Assembly: GCA_029865485.1 (NCBI GenBank)
Contig: JAOUGT010000008.1
Location: 1 to 37,847 of the forward strand
Source: Nitrospira sp.
GTDB taxonomy: Bacteria > Nitrospirota > Nitrospiria > Nitrospirales > Nitrospiraceae
DNA length: 37,847 nt
Direction of reading: 5' to 3'
In this document: one piece after another, positions 6,398 to 15,307 of the stretch
Position numbering within the stretch: the stretch's first letter is position 1
Layout: each line of letters opens with the position of its first letter
The notes under the pieces: model-generated
What the model was told of the DNA's origin: nothing
What the model saw: the letters and a program-made list of their open reading frames with translations, nothing else
The model's database searches: none
Translations under genes and position numbers: made by a program

Positions 6398-8158
6398 ATG
6401 GATCGATCCTCACCTCAGCCCATCCCGCTACTACTGCTGCTCCTGCTGTCTGGCCTGCTCTTTTTCATTGGCCTCGGCAGCATGGGGTTGACCGATCGTG
6501 ATGAGGGCCGCAATGCCGAAGCCGGTCGTGAGATGTTCGCGTCTGGTGATTTTGTCACTCCCACCTTCAACGGGGAACTCCGCGTCGCCAAGCCGGTCTT
6601 TGTCTATTGGCTGATGACGATGTCCTACCACGTCTTCGGTGTGAATGAATTCGCGGCCCGGTTTCCATCCGCTCTGTTCGGGGTCGCCTTGATCGTGATG
6701 CACTACCTGTTTCTGACACGCCTCCGTGGACCGACGGTCGGTCTCTATGGCGCCCTCATGTTGCTGCTGAATATCGAGGTCTTGGCGCTCGGACGTATGG
6801 CCATTACCGATAGTGTGTTGATCTTTTTCACCACACTGTCGCTCTATAGTTTTTGGCTCGGTCTTCACGAACCAGGCGCCGGGCGGCACTGGATGTGGGG
6901 ATTTTATGTGGGCATGGCCTTGGCCACCTTGACAAAGGGGCCGGTCGGATTTGCCGTTCCGTTGATTACGGCGATCCTCTACCTTGTAGCCACGCGGCGG
7001 TGGCAGCTCTTTTGGGATCGAGGCGTTCCGCTTGCCGGCACCCTGCTCTTTTTCATCCTCGCCGGTCCCTGGTACACCGCCATGTTCCTGATCCACGGGG
7101 ACGCCTACACCTCCGAAGCGAAGGTTCATACCGTCGGGCGATTTCTCGCGCCGATGGAGGGACATGGCGTGGGCTGGTGGTTCTACTTTCCCGTGTTACT
7201 ACTCGGGTTTTATCCCTGGAGCAGCTTCCTGCCTGCCGGACTCTATCGGGCCTATGTCAGCTGGCGCGAATTTCGTAGCGAGCAGACCCAGGGCGTCGCG
7301 CCGTCAGTGTCCGTCACAGCTGAGGGTTCTCAGGACGAACTGGACTGGTTTATGGGTGTCTGGATCGTTGGGGTGTTCATCTTCTTTAGTCTTTCCTCTA
7401 CTCGATTACCCCATTACATCGGCCCTCTGTTTCCTGCCTGTGCCATTCTCGCGGCCTCCTATTGGACACAGGGGTTACAGGATCCTTCGACCAAAGGATT
7501 GCGCGCCTCGATCCACCTGTTGACAGGCGTCGGCTATCTGCTCGCGATCGGATTTGCAGGTGCGCCTGCCTTATTCGCCAAATTCTCAGGGAAGATGGTG
7601 AAGGAGTTCCCTCTCGCGACCCAGTTCGATCTTGGCCCCGGCCCCTATGTTGGCGCGATGATCGTCCTGCTGGCCATGGGATTGGTTGGGTACTTTGGGT
7701 TGAATGATGAGAAACGGGGACTCGCCTTTGGAGCAGCCGGAGGTGCATTGGCCAGCGTCTTCCTCCTTGCTGTCCTAGCCATTGTTCCTGGACTCAATCG
7801 CTATGCCATTGCCCCGCCGCAAGAGCTGGCCTATGCAGCCGGGCTGAACCTTGAGCCAAAGGACCAACTCATCGCCTTTGGCACAACACGTCCCTCCTTT
7901 GCGTTCTACGCGCGGCGCACTCTCAGCTTCATCCCGTCCAATGAGCTCGACAGATTACGCACCGCCCTCGGCAAGGACGGCCGTACTATGATCCTTCTAC
8001 CGGAATATCTGCGAGAGACCTTACCGCAAGAAGCGGCGGGATTTCAGCCCATTTTAAAACGGCACGGCTTTCTCCTCCTCAGCAATCAGCCCGTGGTCGC
8101 CTCGCCTCAGGGAGCCGACGCCGGCATCCCTCAACCGGCTAAGACGTTACGCCATTAG
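6398..8158 (+). CDS. ArnT-like GT39 glycosyltransferase
   Basis: The 586-residue multi-pass membrane protein carries the GT39/ArnT hallmark in its first periplasmic loop: LTDRDEGRNAEAGREMF at about residues 31-47, containing the acidic pair used for catalysis in ArnT-type transferases, then VAKPVFVYWL. About 12 hydrophobic helices follow, then a soluble C-terminal domain. These enzymes take a sugar from undecaprenyl phosphate on the periplasmic side and attach it to lipid A or, in related families, to protein. The preceding GT2 would make the lipid-linked donor. No clear Shine-Dalgarno precedes the ATG at 6398, and the 64-bp gap from the LAB_N gene holds no obvious promoter. The family is certain; whether the acceptor is lipid A is inferred. 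Confidence 0.85.
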   Translation: MDRSSPQPIPLLLLLLLSGLLFFIGLGSMGLTDRDEGRNAEAGREMFASGDFVTPTFNGELRVAKPVFVYWLMTMSYHVFGVNEFAARFPSALFGVALIVMHYLFLTRLRGPTVGLYGALMLLLNIEVLALGRMAITDSVLIFFTTLSLYSFWLGLHEPGAGRHWMWGFYVGMALATLTKGPVGFAVPLITAILYLVATRRWQLFWDRGVPLAGTLLFFILAGPWYTAMFLIHGDAYTSEAKVHTVGRFLAPMEGHGVGWWFYFPVLLLGFYPWSSFLPAGLYRAYVSWREFRSEQTQGVAPSVSVTAEGSQDELDWFMGVWIVGVFIFFSLSSTRLPHYIGPLFPACAILAASYWTQGLQDPSTKGLRASIHLLTGVGYLLAIGFAGAPALFAKFSGKMVKEFPLATQFDLGPGPYVGAMIVLLAMGLVGYFGLNDEKRGLAFGAAGGALASVFLLAVLAIVPGLNRYAIAPPQELAYAAGLNLEPKDQLIAFGTTRPSFAFYARRTLSFIPSNELDRLRTALGKDGRTMILLPEYLRETLPQEAAGFQPILKRHGFLLLSNQPVVASPQGADAGIPQPAKTLRH

Positions 8159-8248
8159 CCTCTCGTCCCGTCTTCGGCTCCACTCTTCACTCGCGATTTC
8201 GACGAGAACGATACCCGGACACGTCGTATGCAGTGCACGATGAGATAG

Positions 8249-9340
8249 CTACTGAAACGGTAGGGTTTGTCGCAAGCCCACGAGCATCGACAAGGCAAGA
8301 CAGAGACTCATGATGATAGCGCCTTCCTGTAGAAGCAACCATCTGGTGGCCTGCTCATCCGGTTTGTGAGCACGGGTGAGACTCCGAAACCAAGTCGCCG
8401 CACAGACACAGCCTACCGAAGCGACCACCAGCGGCGATGTCGTCATAGCGGCAACCCCAAAGGCCATGAGCAGGATTGAAGCAGTTGACTGCCATGAATT
8501 GTGATCGGACCACATGCTTCTTAACCAATAGTCTCTCCTGCACCACAACCCTCCGGCAACGGAGATGACGCCCACCGCCATGAATGCAAGGCCAGCCATT
8601 CCATCCTCCATCCGGCACGACAATGTCCACAGCACACCGAGCACACTAGAGGCGGCGATGGCGGCATAATGGAAGCCTTCTCGCAAGGATGTGCGCCATT
8701 GCTGGAATGGCGCTGCCGCAACGAACCCACTGAGGATCCCGATGATCGCCCCTCCCATGACATCCGTTGGGAAATGCGATCCCCGCAGCACACGGCTGAT
8801 CCCAACGAACAGAGCGATCCCCAGACACAACGGGCTGAGGAGGGGAAATCGTTTCGCCAGCACTGTCGCAATGGCAAAACTCGCCGTACTATGGCCGGAC
8901 GGAAACGAATCGAGGCCGGAGACCAAGGAGAAGCTCATCTGCCAGTCTCCGGAATGCACAAATTTCGGGCGTGGTCTGCCGATGAGGTGCTTCAGCACAT
9001 TGGCAAGCAATGCCGCGATTCCATGGGCGACCAGCGTCTGAATCGCCGCGCTCTTGATACTCGGTTTCTCGACCGCCCATGCGATGGCGAGCAGGAAGAG
9101 ACTCACGAACGCCAACCGCCACCCTTGGCCGACCCAGTCGCCCAGGTCGCTGGTGAACGCCATCCATGGAATGACCAGTTGATCCCAGGGGAGATGAATC
9201 GTCACCGAACGGACATACTTGGTGATCGGCAGATCAAACCGTGCCAAGCCGAACACGCTGATGCCCAATGCCAGGCAGGAACAACCAAGTTGAGCGAGGA
9301 CTGCAGTCCTAGGATGGGATGGGTGCGACGGGACACTCAT
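8249..9340 (-). CDS. PAP2-family membrane phosphatase
   Basis: The 363-residue protein has all three PAP2 signature motifs: KHLIGRPRP (K-x6-RP), PSGHS, and SRVLRGSHFPTDV (SR-x5-H-x3-D). These form the vanadium-haloperoxidase-like active site. The family dephosphorylates lipid phosphates such as undecaprenyl pyrophosphate, phosphatidic acid or phosphatidylglycerol phosphate. Hydrophobic helices flank the motifs. The C-terminal third (about residues 215-363) adds four more predicted helices beyond the usual core, so the protein is longer than minimal PAP2 enzymes. It converges with the glycosyltransferase cassette and could recycle the undecaprenyl carrier used there, but that link is only positional. 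Confidence 0.85.
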   Translation of the reverse strand: MSVPSHPSHPRTAVLAQLGCSCLALGISVFGLARFDLPITKYVRSVTIHLPWDQLVIPWMAFTSDLGDWVGQGWRLAFVSLFLLAIAWAVEKPSIKSAAIQTLVAHGIAALLANVLKHLIGRPRPKFVHSGDWQMSFSLVSGLDSFPSGHSTASFAIATVLAKRFPLLSPLCLGIALFVGISRVLRGSHFPTDVMGGAIIGILSGFVAAAPFQQWRTSLREGFHYAAIAASSVLGVLWTLSCRMEDGMAGLAFMAVGVISVAGGLWCRRDYWLRSMWSDHNSWQSTASILLMAFGVAAMTTSPLVVASVGCVCAATWFRSLTRAHKPDEQATRWLLLQEGAIIMSLCLALSMLVGLRQTLPFQ

Positions 9341-9674
9341 TGAGCTGCGTCTTGAACGGAAAGCCCCAGCAGGATACGGGAAAAGACCGCCAGCCGCGTT
9401 CTCGCATCGCTCAGCAGCTCATCGCCCATGAAGAGCCACTGGAGGCAAAGAACCTATCCACTCGCATGTGATCGAAGCGAGCAGATCAAGCGAAGCGTGG
9501 TATGTACCTCTCCGCCGCTTCGCTCACTGCGGCCTGGCTGACAGTCTTTCTTCGCATCCCGCTTGGATGGTCGGTGTTGTCTTAAATTTCGATATCCGTG
9601 ACGGCTCCAGCGAACACGATACGGTTTCCGCAGTCTAGTCGAAGTCTTCAGGCTCCCGGTTCGCTGATCGCGGC
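9341..9674. other. 334-bp gene-free interval with a hairpin
   Basis: No convincing gene is present between the PAP2 and TolB-like genes. The interval holds a 9-bp inverted repeat, AGCGAAGCG (9489-9497) with CGCTTCGCT (9516-9524), separated by 18 nt, in a locally symmetric GC-rich segment (about 9475-9545). It could be part of an interspersed hairpin repeat or a factor-independent stop for the TolB-like operon, though no T-tract follows. A 77-codon open frame across it has Arg/Ser-rich composition typical of a shadow frame. Confidence 0.4.
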
Positions 9675-10799
9675 TTACGGAACCCAATCAGCTAGAAACA
9701 CGTTGAATTCACCCGGCGCCGTCGCATTGCGATCGGAGACCCAGACGAGTCGCTTGCCATCCGGAGAAAACATGGGGAAGCTATTGAAGTGTCCCTCGGT
9801 GGTAAGGCGTTCAACTCCCGTCCCGTCATCGCGCACGAGGTACAAATGGAAACTGGGCCGACCGCCTTCTCCTCGCGTTTCGAGGTTGGAGGAAAAGATG
9901 ATACGTTTGCCATCGGGGTGAAAGTAGGGGGAAAAATTCGACGCGCCGTTCGATGTGACCTGCTGTTTGTGTGACCCATCGGCATTGACGACGAATATTT
10001 CAAGCTGCCCCGGTTCAACGAGCCGTTGTGCCAAGAGCGCTTGGTACTTGGCCACTTCGTCCGGATCGGTCGGATGAGCCGCGCGATAGACGATCCTGGT
10101 ACTGTCCGGCGAAAAGAATGCGCCACCGTCGTAGCCGATATCGTCCGTCAGGCGTCGCACGTTGGTTCCATCAATGTTCATCGTATAGAGGTCGAGATCC
10201 CCATCCTTCACCGAGGTCCACACGATGGTCTTCCCATCAGGCGAGATGGTCGCCTCTGCGTCATAGCCCGACGAGGAGGTCAACCGTTGCATCTGCTGCC
10301 CGTCGATTCGAACGGAATAGATATCGTAGTCGTCAAGTGCCCAGCGATAGGCGCCATCTCGTTTTGGCTTGGGTGGGCATCCACTCCCTGCGGCATGGGT
10401 TGAGGAATACAACACCCGCCGATCACCGGGGAAGAAATACCCGCAGGTCGTGGCTCCCTTCCCCGTGCTGACGAGACGAACCGCTTCACTGTCCAAGTCC
10501 AACACGTACATCTGATAACATCCCAAACCATTGTCAGTCGGTTTATGCGTGGTTCCTCGCGAATCGTTCGGCCAATTGTTGGTCGATTGAAAGATCAACT
10601 TCCTCCCGTCAAAAGAGAAATAGGCTTCGGCATTTTGCCGCCCGACAGTCAGCTGTCGAATGTTGGCCAGATGCCGCTCACTGGAACGGGCCTGGGACGT
10701 CGTCTCTCGCGACTGATCACCCGCCAATGCGAATGGTGGCAACCCCACCAATACACAGAGCCCCCATACACACAATCGGTGAGTACTACGACGTCGCAT
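9675..10799 (-). CDS. Exported TolB-like beta-propeller protein (PD40 repeats)
   Basis: The 374-residue protein starts with a signal peptide (RRRSTHRLCVWGLCVLVG, cut after ALAG) and carries at least five PD40/TolB-type blades with the FSPDGKRLVWVS-like signature: FSFDGRKLIFQS, ISPDGKTIVWTS, FSPDSTRIVYRA, FHPDGKRIIFSS and FSPDGKRLVWVS. Such propellers act as periplasmic interaction modules; a true TolB has a different N-terminal domain that is absent here. The ATG at 10799 lies 9 nt after AAGGAGG, inside the end of the peptidase gene, with a 14-bp overlap; a TTG at 10802 is an alternative. Cotranscription with the exported peptidase suggests a shared periplasmic task, perhaps docking or substrate recruitment. 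That role is inferred. Confidence 0.8.
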   Translation of the reverse strand: MRRRSTHRLCVWGLCVLVGLPPFALAGDQSRETTSQARSSERHLANIRQLTVGRQNAEAYFSFDGRKLIFQSTNNWPNDSRGTTHKPTDNGLGCYQMYVLDLDSEAVRLVSTGKGATTCGYFFPGDRRVLYSSTHAAGSGCPPKPKRDGAYRWALDDYDIYSVRIDGQQMQRLTSSSGYDAEATISPDGKTIVWTSVKDGDLDLYTMNIDGTNVRRLTDDIGYDGGAFFSPDSTRIVYRAAHPTDPDEVAKYQALLAQRLVEPGQLEIFVVNADGSHKQQVTSNGASNFSPYFHPDGKRIIFSSNLETRGEGGRPSFHLYLVRDDGTGVERLTTEGHFNSFPMFSPDGKRLVWVSDRNATAPGEFNVFLADWVP

Positions 10800-13011
10800 C
10801 AACTCGTACCTCCTTCACGTCCGGTGTTCCCTGCCATATGCCGCGTTTCGTGACGGCTCCATCCTGAAACAGCACGTAACTGTGCCACCCATAATAGAAC
10901 AGAACGCGTGATAGTTTCTCGACAGCGCCCGCGGTCACGCCATACAGGACCGTGATCACGCTGCCCGGCACGTATGCTCGCGGACAGGAGAAGAGGACGG
11001 CCAGTTTCGGTCCTTCGTATGCTTGGCCATCAATCTGAAACCCCGTCTCCCCCAGTTCAACGCGGTCACCGCAAGAATCTCGCACAAGCTTGGAGACGGC
11101 CTGAGACTGCCCCGCACCAGTCAGGACCAGAACCGATCCCTCTTGAGGAAGCGAAGACTCCTCCGATACGATACTCGTTGTAGGCTTGGACTCCGGCAGT
11201 TCATGATCAGCAATGCGCGAAACGATCTGCTGCAGCGGAGAGGCCGCATCCGAGAATGCTCGCAGGACAGTCTTGTGTGGGTCCGTCACATAGCCGTTCA
11301 GCATCGGCGGCAATTGATGCCTTGCCATACGTCGAAACATCATCAGATCAGGATCGAGCTCCACCCGTAACGGCCGATCGGGAAGGACAAATTCGGCGAT
11401 ACTCGATGGTGAAAGACTGAGCCTGATCGACCGGCTCACGGTTGATTCTTTCATGGTGATACGGATCGGGACCGCCATTCGAAAGGGGCCCTCACTCTGC
11501 TGAACCTGGACCGCCAACTGCCAAGCGTCTGTGCCTGCATCCTCCGTCACCCGACGCGCACGGACCTCTCCCAATGATACGACTGGCGCGCCGGACTGCT
11601 CGACCCATTGTTCAAAAAACCATCGCAGGTTCCGCCCGCTTTCTCGAGAAAATACCTTTTCGATCGCCACCCAATCAGCCGGCTGATTGCGATATTCTCC
11701 GACGAACGTCGTGATACCACGCCAGAACGACTCCTCTCCGATTTCTTGCCGAAGTAAATGAAACACGAATGCCGACTTTTGATACCCGATGGCATTATCC
11801 TTCTCATCGTGTTTTCTGAGAAACCGTGAGACCGCGTAATCGGCTTCCGGCTGGACGTAGAGATTGTAGCTCTGCAACATCATGCGACGCTGCTCCAAGG
11901 CTTGGCGGTCATCGTGAACCACTTCATGCCAATAATAGTTCGCCAGATACGTGGTTAATCCTTCAACCCAGTTCCCCGTATCGTCACGATTAAAGACGGA
12001 ATTGCCGATCCAGGAGTGGACGATTTCGTGGCCTAAGGCATAAGGTTGCACATAGTGCCGTTTGATGCTGCCACTGCCCAGGAGGGTGAAGGAGGGCATT
12101 CCAAGCCCACTGGCGAAAAAGTTTTCCACGACGGCAAATGCGTCAAAGGGGTACTCCCCCAAGATCCGGATGTAGGCCTCAAGGTACTGTGCGGTCGCGT
12201 CGAGATACTCATCAGCCAACGCGGCATTGTCGGGAAAGAAATATGTCTGGAGGTCGATCCGCTGCCCGGTGCCACTGTGCCACACTCGTGACTTGGTCAC
12301 AAAGTGGTTCGCCACCAGCGTGAAGGCTTCCGACCGATCTGGCGCCAACCAGATTGAGGACGCCTTCCCTCCGTTCGTCACCTCGCCTTCCTTCCGCCCG
12401 GATGCAACCACCGTCCACCCTTGTGGAACACGAGCGGTCATGCGGTAGGTCCCGAATGATCCAGGAAGGTCCGGGTACCACTGAGTCTCCCCGCTTAAAT
12501 ACACTCCCTCCTCCCCGATATGTCCCGCCGTTTCGCTCGGCGTGACGAATCGCAGATGACGAGGTTCCTTCGGCGGATCGTTGATGGCTCCTCGATATAT
12601 CCAGGTCAGTGTCATGTTCCTGCTATGATCGTGTGGAAGGGTCACGATCACTGACTGACCGGAAGTTTCTCCCGCATGCATCCTGGCAAATGGTACGGCG
12701 ATACCAGCCGTCCCTTCGGGGCCTACAGCCGATGGCGTTTCCATGCTGATTGATTCGATCAGCAACGTAGGTGCCAGGGTGAAAATCAGTGACGAACGGT
12801 TCGGCTCAATCTCCAAGTCGATCCGGTCGGTTGCCGTGATTTCATGTGTGTTTGGGGTCAACTCAACGGAGAGGTGATGATGAAGGAGTGGACTCTCTTG
12901 ATCGGCTGGGGAAGTTGCAGCCTGTGCCTCGACGGCACCGGCCAAGAACACCGTGATAAGGTAGAGGGGGAACGCTCGTATCCTGATGTACATCAGGAAG
13001 CGTTTTAACAC
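10786..13011 (-). CDS. Exported M1-family zinc metallopeptidase
   Basis: The 741-residue protein has a signal peptide (residues about 10-32, ending AQA) and a gluzincin active site HEIVH at 328-332 followed by WIGN and the third zinc ligand Glu350 in GNWVEGLTTYLA. The HExxH-to-Glu spacing is 17 residues rather than the usual 18, and the exopeptidase GxMEN motif is replaced by GLGMPSFTLLG. I recall both as features of a bacterial subfamily of exported M1-like enzymes rather than damage. About 200 residues beyond the catalytic part form a beta-rich region. Translation starts at a GTG at 13011, overlapping the response regulator stop by 7 bp, with no clear Shine-Dalgarno, so it is probably coupled. 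The substrate is unknown, and aminopeptidase activity is uncertain without the GxMEN motif. Confidence 0.85.
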   Translation of the reverse strand: MLKRFLMYIRIRAFPLYLITVFLAGAVEAQAATSPADQESPLLHHHLSVELTPNTHEITATDRIDLEIEPNRSSLIFTLAPTLLIESISMETPSAVGPEGTAGIAVPFARMHAGETSGQSVIVTLPHDHSRNMTLTWIYRGAINDPPKEPRHLRFVTPSETAGHIGEEGVYLSGETQWYPDLPGSFGTYRMTARVPQGWTVVASGRKEGEVTNGGKASSIWLAPDRSEAFTLVANHFVTKSRVWHSGTGQRIDLQTYFFPDNAALADEYLDATAQYLEAYIRILGEYPFDAFAVVENFFASGLGMPSFTLLGSGSIKRHYVQPYALGHEIVHSWIGNSVFNRDDTGNWVEGLTTYLANYYWHEVVHDDRQALEQRRMMLQSYNLYVQPEADYAVSRFLRKHDEKDNAIGYQKSAFVFHLLRQEIGEESFWRGITTFVGEYRNQPADWVAIEKVFSRESGRNLRWFFEQWVEQSGAPVVSLGEVRARRVTEDAGTDAWQLAVQVQQSEGPFRMAVPIRITMKESTVSRSIRLSLSPSSIAEFVLPDRPLRVELDPDLMMFRRMARHQLPPMLNGYVTDPHKTVLRAFSDAASPLQQIVSRIADHELPESKPTTSIVSEESSLPQEGSVLVLTGAGQSQAVSKLVRDSCGDRVELGETGFQIDGQAYEGPKLAVLFSCPRAYVPGSVITVLYGVTAGAVEKLSRVLFYYGWHSYVLFQDGAVTKRGIWQGTPDVKEVRVDATS

Positions 13012-13790
13012 TCACGGCAGACGAGTACAAGCTGGATCGCCATCAAAAGACGGTCAAGGTCAACCGGTTTGAGCAGAAGCTCGTGAGGACCTAGGCTCCA
13101 CGCTTCTCCCAACAACTCCTCGTTGTGACTCCCCGTCATGATAATGATGCCACCAGGATAGCCCTTGTCTCGTAGGGCTCGGAGCACATCGATCCCCGCC
13201 ATGCCCGGCATGATCATATCGACCAAGACCACATCCGGGTGCATCTCATCGACCATCCGGAGCGCGTCCTGACCGTTTCTCACACCGAGCGCGTGATACC
13301 CGCGAAGACTTAAGAACTGAACGAGCAGATCACAGACGAGAGATTCGTCGTCCACGACCAGGACTGACTCCCCGCTCTGCTGCCCGCTCGTTCCGTCCGT
13401 GAGCGGCGACTGTGTGACCATCGCTGGCCCTGGAAGATTCGAGACCCGATTGACCGCGTCAACGAGAATATCCAGCGACAAACCTTTCCGTATAAAATCA
13501 GTGGCCCGCAGTGCTCGCGATTGATTTTCATGCACGTCTGTTGCGCCACCGCCCAAGATGATCACCGCCGCGTGAGGATCGATGGCGCGAATCTCCTTCA
13601 AGAGGGTCAATCCATCCATCTCCGGCATACGAAGATCCAGGAGCGTCACTTTCGGGTTGATCGTGCGGAACAGATCGAGCCCCTCTTTTCCGCTTGTTGC
13701 GAAGGTGACATCATATCCTTGGCGGCTGAATAGGTCCTGGAAGAGATCGCAATTCATTCGATCGTCATCGACGATCAAGAGTTTGGTCAT
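13005..13790 (-). CDS. Response regulator with two receiver domains and no output domain
   Basis: The 261-residue protein is two CheY-like receiver domains joined by a Gln/Ser/Gly-rich linker (about 120-140). REC1 has the acidic pocket Asp8/9, the phospho-acceptor Asp52 in LLDLRMPEMDG and Lys102, but the conserved Thr/Ser is a glycine (LGGG, residue 80) and the KP is KG. REC2 looks fully canonical: Asp146/147, Asp190 in LVDMIMPG, Thr218 and Lys240-Pro. REC1 may therefore signal differently or act as a regulatory or phosphate-sink domain. There is no DNA-binding or enzymatic output and no histidine kinase nearby. It is the first gene of an operon with the exported peptidase and propeller, an unusual pairing of a cytoplasmic signalling protein with exported proteins. 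Confidence 0.85.
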   Translation of the reverse strand: MTKLLIVDDDRMNCDLFQDLFSRQGYDVTFATSGKEGLDLFRTINPKVTLLDLRMPEMDGLTLLKEIRAIDPHAAVIILGGGATDVHENQSRALRATDFIRKGLSLDILVDAVNRVSNLPGPAMVTQSPLTDGTSGQQSGESVLVVDDESLVCDLLVQFLSLRGYHALGVRNGQDALRMVDEMHPDVVLVDMIMPGMAGIDVLRALRDKGYPGGIIIMTGSHNEELLGEAWSLGPHELLLKPVDLDRLLMAIQLVLVCREC

Positions 13791-13874
13791 CGTCCACCCG
13801 CGTGCTCAGGAAAAGTCGGTTTCCATGACCAAGCGTAGCACAGGACGTGGGAATGAGAGAAGACAATGCGTGGT

Positions 13875-14810
13875 TTATGAGGGGGTCTCTGCCTGCCCGA
13901 ACAACGCGGCCACAAAGGCCTCGGCATTGAAGTCCTGGAGATCTTCGACGCCCTCTCCGACACCAATCATGCGGATGGGAATGTTTAGCTCCTCCGCAAT
14001 TGCCACGACAATCCCGCCCCGGGCCGTTCCATCGAGCTTCGTCAGCACAAGGCCACTCACTCCTACCGCCTCGTGAAACTGACGAGCCTGTGCCAACGCA
14101 TTCTGCCCGAGCGTGGCATCCAACACCAACAGCACTTCATGGGGCGCACCAGGCAACTCCTGCCCGATCACTCGCTTCACCTTCCGCAATTCATCCATCA
14201 AGTTGGACTTCGTATGCAGACGTCCCGCAGTGTCGATCAGGACCACATCGACCTTGCGGGCCTTAGCCGCCACAATCCCATCAAAGGCCACCGCGGCAGG
14301 ATCGGCGCCATGTCGCTGACGCACAACCTCCACGCCGATGCGATCCCCCCACACTTGCAGCTGTTCGATCGCGGCCGCACGAAAGGTGTCTCCCGCCACC
14401 AACAAGGGCCTTCGCCCCGACTGTACTATCCGTTGTGCCATCTTAGCGATCGTAGTGGTCTTGCCAACCCCATTCACGCCGACGACCAAGAACACAAACG
14501 GCGTAGGGCCCTCGGTGATAAGACGATCAAGCGGGACATCGGCGACAGGCTTCAGGATCCCGTAGAGCGTACGACTCAAGACCGCCTGCAGCCCTTCAGA
14601 CGTTTTCGCCTCAGCTCCACGTGTTTCCTCATTGATCCTTCGCATCAAGCGGTCGACGACTCGGGCTCCGAGATCGGACGCCAGCAGTGCCGCTTCGAGG
14701 TCCTCCAGTAATTCCTGGTCGGGCGTGCGCCCAAGGAAACGATCCAGGGATTGTTGGACCACGTGCCGAGTCTTGCCAAGCCCTTCGCTCAGTCGCTGAA
14801 ACCATCCCAT
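13875..14810 (-). CDS. ftsY: Signal recognition particle receptor FtsY
   Basis: The 311-residue protein has the SRP-GTPase NG domain: G1 GVNGVGKT at 111-118, the insertion-box region GDTFRAAAIEQL at 140-151, DTAGR at 193-197, and TKLDGTARGG at 257-266. FtsY docks SRP-ribosome complexes at the inner membrane for cotranslational insertion. The acidic A domain of enterobacterial FtsY is absent; the N-terminus is a short amphipathic stretch (WFQRLSEGLGKTR), as in many other bacteria. The ATG lies 2 nt after the ybeY stop and has AGGA upstream, so the gene is the last of a phoH-ybeY-ftsY operon. Confidence 0.95.
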   Translation of the reverse strand: MGWFQRLSEGLGKTRHVVQQSLDRFLGRTPDQELLEDLEAALLASDLGARVVDRLMRRINEETRGAEAKTSEGLQAVLSRTLYGILKPVADVPLDRLITEGPTPFVFLVVGVNGVGKTTTIAKMAQRIVQSGRRPLLVAGDTFRAAAIEQLQVWGDRIGVEVVRQRHGADPAAVAFDGIVAAKARKVDVVLIDTAGRLHTKSNLMDELRKVKRVIGQELPGAPHEVLLVLDATLGQNALAQARQFHEAVGVSGLVLTKLDGTARGGIVVAIAEELNIPIRMIGVGEGVEDLQDFNAEAFVAALFGQAETPS

Positions 14811-14812
14811 GG

Positions 14813-15307
14813 TCAGTTGTCCTTTATCCGTCGTCCCCGACGCAGGGTGACAATGTGAGGGACAGGAGAGATGCGACGCAGAACGGCCTGCTCCTGACGC
14901 GACATCCGCTCCGCTTCTCGCAGGCTCCGCTCATGATCATACCCGCACAGATGCAGCACCCCATGCACTAAGAGAATCGCCAGTTCCTCATCGATCGATC
15001 GGCCCGACGCCCTGGCCTGACGAATGGCCGTCGGCAATGAAATGACGACATCTCCGAGCAGGCTCGTGCGACGGGATAACCCGTGAGGCAGAATGGCCTC
15101 GCGTGTGGGAAATGCCAGCACATCCGTCGTGCGATCTCGTTGACGATATTCGCGATTGAGCCGTTGCATGCGACGATCGCCGATGAGGTCGAGACTGAGT
15201 TCCGATTCAGCCTCGCCGGCAGCCGACAGCACCCGTTGAGCCAATTCGACCAACCGCACCTGCCGCACGAGATGCCGAGTAAGGCTCACACGCAGATAGA
15301 CCGCCAT
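14813..15307 (-). CDS. ybeY: Endoribonuclease YbeY (rRNA maturation factor)
   Basis: The 164-residue protein contains the YbeY metal-binding signature HGVLHLCGYDHE, with His115, His119 and His125 as zinc ligands, and the upstream RTTDVLAFP motif. YbeY is a single-strand-specific endoribonuclease involved in 16S rRNA 3' maturation and late 70S ribosome quality control. Its ATG at 15307 overlaps the phoH stop (TGATG), so a TTG three bases earlier is not needed. The phoH-ybeY pairing is conserved across bacteria. Confidence 0.95.
   Translation of the reverse strand: MAVYLRVSLTRHLVRQVRLVELAQRVLSAAGEAESELSLDLIGDRRMQRLNREYRQRDRTTDVLAFPTREAILPHGLSRRTSLLGDVVISLPTAIRQARASGRSIDEELAILLVHGVLHLCGYDHERSLREAERMSRQEQAVLRRISPVPHIVTLRRGRRIKDN

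Noticed and set aside
6431..7165. Long minus-strand open frame within the ArnT-like gene
   Set aside because: It is an antisense shadow of a clear GT39 gene, with Gln/His/Glu-rich composition, no ribosome binding site and no recognisable domain.
14073..14711. Long plus-strand open frame within ftsY
   Set aside because: It is an antisense shadow of the FtsY GTPase domain; composition is Arg/His/Gln-rich and no motif is present.
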